Source: Nitrosomonas sp. Is79A3
GTDB lineage: Bacteria > Pseudomonadota > Gammaproteobacteria > Burkholderiales > Nitrosomonadaceae
DNA length: 64,000 nucleotides
NCBI RefSeq assembly: GCF_000219585.1
Contig: NC_015731.1
Coordinates: 2,790,001 to 2,854,000 of the forward strand
Reading direction: 5' to 3'
The notes below the pieces were generated by a model, which saw only the letters and a list, made by a program, of their open reading frames with translations, made no database searches and had not been told where the DNA came from. Made by a program: the position numbers and the translations under genes. Of the stretch, positions 61,499 through 64,000 are shown piece after piece (position 1 is the stretch's first letter; each line of letters starts with the position of its first letter).

Positions 61499-62182
61499 AT
61501 GTTTGCTTCAAGTCAGACATTATTGGGTGTTGCGCTAGGATATATTCTTTTCTCAATTTTTGAGTCTGTTGCTCACAAATATCTTTTGCATGCAAAGTGG
61601 CATACACACATCTATTGGAAAAACTTAGGATACTTAGGTGAATATATCACCAATTCATGGTATTCGCATCACGTTGTTCATCACTGCAAAACCTTTAAAA
61701 CCAATCATGTGACTCTTTTTGACTCCGAGCAGCAAGAAAAGGAATTGCATCAGTTTTTAATTAAAAATAACAAAGAACAGATTGTACTAAGTAGCTACGG
61801 TCTCAGAATAGGGAATATATACGAAAAAATCCGCTATCTTTATCCCCATTTTCTGTGGCTTATTATTGTTTGTTACGCTGGAGGAGGTTGGTTTACTTTA
61901 GGTGTTCTTGTTCCACTCTTTTTTTACATTTGGATTGCAGAATATGTTCACCCTTATATTCATCTGCCATATAGCAAAGCAATTGGTACGGCTTCCCCTA
62001 TAATGAGATTAGTAATAAAAACTAAGTATTTCAAATACCTTGCTCAACATCATTATCTTCATCATAAGTATATCAATTGCAATTTTAATTTGATGCTCGG
62101 CGCAGATTGGTTTTTAGGATGCCACAGATCTCCCAATAAAAATGACCTAATTGAAATGAATAATCTAGGCCTTCATGAGTAA
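61499..62182 (+). CDS. Fatty-acid hydroxylase/sterol desaturase-like membrane protein
   Basis: 227 residues, AT-rich coding sequence. Histidine clusters typical of membrane di-iron enzymes are seen: SVAHKYLLHAKWH, SWYSHHVVHHCKTFKTNH, EYVHPYIHLP and AQHHYLHHKYINCNFN. Two or three hydrophobic segments lie between them (FLWLIIVCYAGGGWFTLGVL). It is most like the fatty acid hydroxylase superfamily (FA_hydroxylase), but the substrate is unknown. The ATG follows GTTGAT with a weak ribosome site. Confidence 0.75.
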   Translation: MFASSQTLLGVALGYILFSIFESVAHKYLLHAKWHTHIYWKNLGYLGEYITNSWYSHHVVHHCKTFKTNHVTLFDSEQQEKELHQFLIKNNKEQIVLSSYGLRIGNIYEKIRYLYPHFLWLIIVCYAGGGWFTLGVLVPLFFYIWIAEYVHPYIHLPYSKAIGTASPIMRLVIKTKYFKYLAQHHYLHHKYINCNFNLMLGADWFLGCHRSPNKNDLIEMNNLGLHE

Positions 62183-62444
62183 ATCATGATAGTAATCATC
62201 ATTCCCCTTTGATTCCAGGTTTTATATTGTGTAAAAATACAAATCCAATCACATCCACTTACCTTGGGGGTATTTTATTGAATCGTACCATTAATTTCTA
62301 TACTAATAACCACTTATTAACTTGATTTAATGGACGCATGTTGGATGCAGGTCCGAATCCAGAAATCCCCCATGATCCATGCTTGTTTGCATGGCGATGA
62401 GTAGTCTAAATTGCTTTCTGCAAGAAATACCGGCAATAGTCTGG

Positions 62445-63050
62445 TTATTTGAAACGGCGGAATGATCCTATCACGACACCAAAAATTTCAAACTGCATAT
62501 CTGGGCGAATGTAAATGGGTTTGTAAGCACCTGATGAATTGGCTGGCATAAGCCTGGGCATTTTGTTCGCCCCGTAATCAAAGATTTTAATGGTGAATTC
62601 ACGGTCCACCACTGCAAGCACAATGTCACCGATGCTTGGTGTCTTTGATCTATCTACCACAACTTTATCGTCTGGCAGCAAGCCGACATCAATCATCGAA
62701 TCTCCCTTAATCGTAACGAAGAACGTCGATGCGGCATGATCGATCAGAAATTCACTGACATCGAGGCTTTTCTCGACATGATCATCCGCCGGACTGGGAA
62801 AACCTGCTGCCACTTTAGTGGAAAAAAGCGGTAACAAGGTCGGTTGATCGCTAATGACGGGAATAAAAAACTCATCCACGTTGGTTGCCTCACTATCGGG
62901 GCCTGTTCTTTTACGCTGGTATGCGTCAAGAAAGTTTTTAATGGTAGCTCCCTGACTCTCGGGTATACGTATTGAAACTGTCGGCTCGCCATATTTACCC
63001 TGACCGCGCGGCCTGCCTGCATTTTCTCTTTTCCCGCCACGATTTGACAT
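62445..63050 (-). CDS. umuD: S24-family self-cleaving SOS protein (UmuD/LexA-like)
   Basis: 201 residues. The N-terminal 60 residues are a glycine/arginine-rich segment and a charged helix (MSNRGGKRENAGRPRGQGKY), unlike the LexA DNA-binding domain. The C-terminal domain has the cleavage site in VAAGFPSPADDHVEK, the nucleophile Ser in TIKGDSMIDVGLLPDDKV and the general base Lys in VDREFTIKIFD. This fits UmuD-type proteins, which are cut during the SOS response and work with UmuC. A longer-than-E. coli N-terminal part occurs in betaproteobacterial UmuD. No umuC gene follows. Confidence 0.85.
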   Translation of the reverse strand: MSNRGGKRENAGRPRGQGKYGEPTVSIRIPESQGATIKNFLDAYQRKRTGPDSEATNVDEFFIPVISDQPTLLPLFSTKVAAGFPSPADDHVEKSLDVSEFLIDHAASTFFVTIKGDSMIDVGLLPDDKVVVDRSKTPSIGDIVLAVVDREFTIKIFDYGANKMPRLMPANSSGAYKPIYIRPDMQFEIFGVVIGSFRRFK

Positions 63051-63130
63051 GCTTGAATCACTCCATATTTGATATACGAAACAGCATTCAAACACACCAG
63101 CTAGAGTGATGTCAAATATGCTGAAAGAAT

Positions 63131-63479
63131 CTATATCAGGTTGTTGGATGATGATTCCGATTCTGGCTCCGGCAATTTCTGCAGTCTTGGCCAACGATCA
63201 TAAATCCAGTGATATTCAGGCAGTGTTTCTTCAGTAGCCACGTAGACCCTTTGTTCACCATCACGCTCAGCAAGTAATGCCTGGATAGCCATGCTGGGTG
63301 CCAGAGTGATCCAATGGGATTGTTTATCTTGATCTTTTCCCACGAAGTTTCCAGCAGGAATCAATACGGGTCTCGGATGCCACGGTTTCCATTTACCTAC
63401 TTTGATGGAATCGATACGTGCCTAAACGGTCATCATAATTGTCACCAAAGCGGTCAAGATAATTGACGCGAGACAGCAT
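63131..63479 (-). pseudogene. Frameshifted SOS-linked protein, distant SRAP-like pattern
   Basis: The first frame starts MLSRVNYLDRFGDNYDDRLG from ATG 63479. A frame break near 63422 leads into ARIDSIKVGKWKPWHPRPVL, then IPAGNFVGKDQDKQSHWITL, and it ends EYHWIYDRWPRLQKLPEPES. The order ARxxS-LIPAGNF-VATEE-YDRWP loosely mirrors SRAP/YedK proteins (NAR.E, LIPAxGF, TTxAN, HDRMP), but the catalytic Cys2 is absent. It lies upstream of umuD on the same strand. The family call is tentative. Confidence 0.45.
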
Positions 63480-63618
63480 GGTTGAATGCAATCAATTGGC
63501 TGCACTTTTTAGGTAAGCATCAAACACATTTTAGCATTTTATTGATCTAAATCAATGAATCCAACTTTGATTCGATTGAAAATTTTGTTTCCACTATTAC
63601 ATATAATTGGAGGCAATA

Positions 63619-63732
63619 ATGAAAATGCTAGAAACAGAAGATGCTATTACATTTAAAAAATTGGGTTTCAATTTAACAGTCATAAGCGCAGTGGCGGTGG
63701 GTTTGATTTTTATATCGATGTATTTTTCGTAA
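63619..63732 (+). CDS. Tiny single-pass membrane protein
   Basis: 37 residues with a charged N-terminus (MKMLETEDAITFKKLGFNLT) and one membrane helix (VISAVAVGLIFISMYFS). GGAGG is 6 bp before the ATG, a strong ribosome site. No family recognised. Confidence 0.6.
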   Translation: MKMLETEDAITFKKLGFNLTVISAVAVGLIFISMYFS

Positions 63733-63785
63733 GTAATCGACGCAAGCGCCTAAAATTCTTTGATTTCTAGTGCTTTAATGAACTA

Positions 63786-63805
63786 CCTCGCCCCTTGGGG
63801 CGAGG
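63786..63805. repeat. Perfect GC-rich hairpin CCTCGCCCC-TT-GGGGCGAGG
   Basis: A 9-bp perfect stem with a two-base loop, followed by AATTAAACC. It resembles the subterminal hairpin next to the right end of IS200/IS605-type elements. No tnpA or tnpB is nearby. It could also be a transcript-stop hairpin, though the T-tract is missing. Confidence 0.6.
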
Positions 63806-63825
63806 AATTAAACCAGAGAAGGACT

Positions 63826-63930
63826 AGATACCGCAATCCTTACCTGACCAGCCATACTTTCGCATGGGCACTACTTTTAAGAGGTGAAAATTCGCTTTGG
63901 GTTGCGCAGCAAATGGGGCATAAGGATTAG
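63826..63930 (+). pseudogene. Tyrosine integrase C-terminal fragment
   Basis: The frame reads RYRNPYLTSHTFAWALLLRG, then ENSLWVAQQMGHKD, and hits a stop. It matches the catalytic end of the integrase at 27781-28866 (YRNPYQTRHTFASTLLSRGE onward) in most positions. The essential Arg of TRHTF is Ser here, and the tyrosine region follows a stop codon and frame change. A dead relic of a related element. Confidence 0.8.
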
Positions 63931-64000
63931 GGGTCAGATTAGAAAGATTTATGGGGAGCTATGATCATTTCTGGTGTATGACAGGAGAAGAGAGCGGTGT

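Noticed and set aside
63051..63130. LexA box in front of umuD
   Set aside because: Only a poor partial match near GATATACGAAACAG; no convincing CTGT-N8-ACAG operator was found.
63786..63805. CRISPR repeat possibility for the CCTCGCCCC hairpin
   Set aside because: Occurs once, with no spaced copies and no cas genes in the window.

Overview
The window reads as a chromosomal segment of a betaproteobacterium, most probably a Nitrosomonas-like ammonia oxidiser. That placement is an inference. It rests on the gmk-rpoZ-spoT order, a tmRNA with tag ANDENYALAA, a DUF3579 gene, and many small stress-protein families and insertion sequences together. No nitrification gene lies in the window, so the genus is not proven.

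Bases 1-25047 are a conserved housekeeping backbone: the 3' end of msrA, an HDOD-GAF signalling gene, gmk-rpoZ-spoT, a CcsA-like cytochrome assembly gene, ffh, coaBC-dut, radC, rpmB-rpmG, a fatty-acid desaturase, a proC-yggT-yggU-sixA-rluE run, a Gld-type ABC export cluster ending in mutM, an OmpA-like protein, an amidohydrolase-ubiG-gph run and ssrA (tmRNA). Short palindromic MITE-like repeats sit in several of the gaps.

Bases about 25039-32578 are a 7.5-kb integrated element at the 3' end of ssrA. It is bounded by a 16-bp direct repeat (att). It carries a phage GpA-type HUH replication protein, small genes, an excisionase-like protein, a tyrosine integrase, a HigBA toxin-antitoxin pair with a palindromic operator, and one large AT-rich gene for a SIR2-NTPase-TPR protein. 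That protein has the architecture of SIR2-STAND antiphage proteins and is the best candidate for an undescribed defence system here. A terminator hairpin beyond the right att site is probably the original ssrA terminator, displaced by the insertion.

Bases 32600-38267 hold small secreted proteins, a glutaredoxin-MauE fusion, a PoxB-type enzyme and a group of tiny envelope-stress genes (DUF3309, DUF3185, a CsbD protein duplicated in tandem, entericidin). Bases 38268-43471 are nested insertion sequences: an IS256-type and an IS5-type element, each hit by a nearly identical 1313-bp IS3-type copy. All four have recognisable target duplications. An IS200/IS605 remnant follows.

Bases 43900-48320 contain extracellular HNH and GIY-YIG nuclease-family genes, two secreted low-complexity proteins, a zinc/cadmium CDF exporter and a cysteine-protease-like pseudogene split by a MITE. 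Bases 48386-53336 form a BigR-type sulfide/persulfide detoxification cluster: TauE, a DUF442-SQR fusion, an ArsR-family sensor, two YeeE/YedE proteins and a divergent persulfide dioxygenase. A P-type H+-ATPase follows.

Bases 56000-60040 are further transposons (an IS3 remnant, and an IS630 split by an IS66 element). The right end holds a translationally coupled pair including DUF3579, a membrane fatty-acid hydroxylase-like protein, UmuD with a frameshifted neighbour, a tiny membrane protein and a second, decayed integrase fragment.
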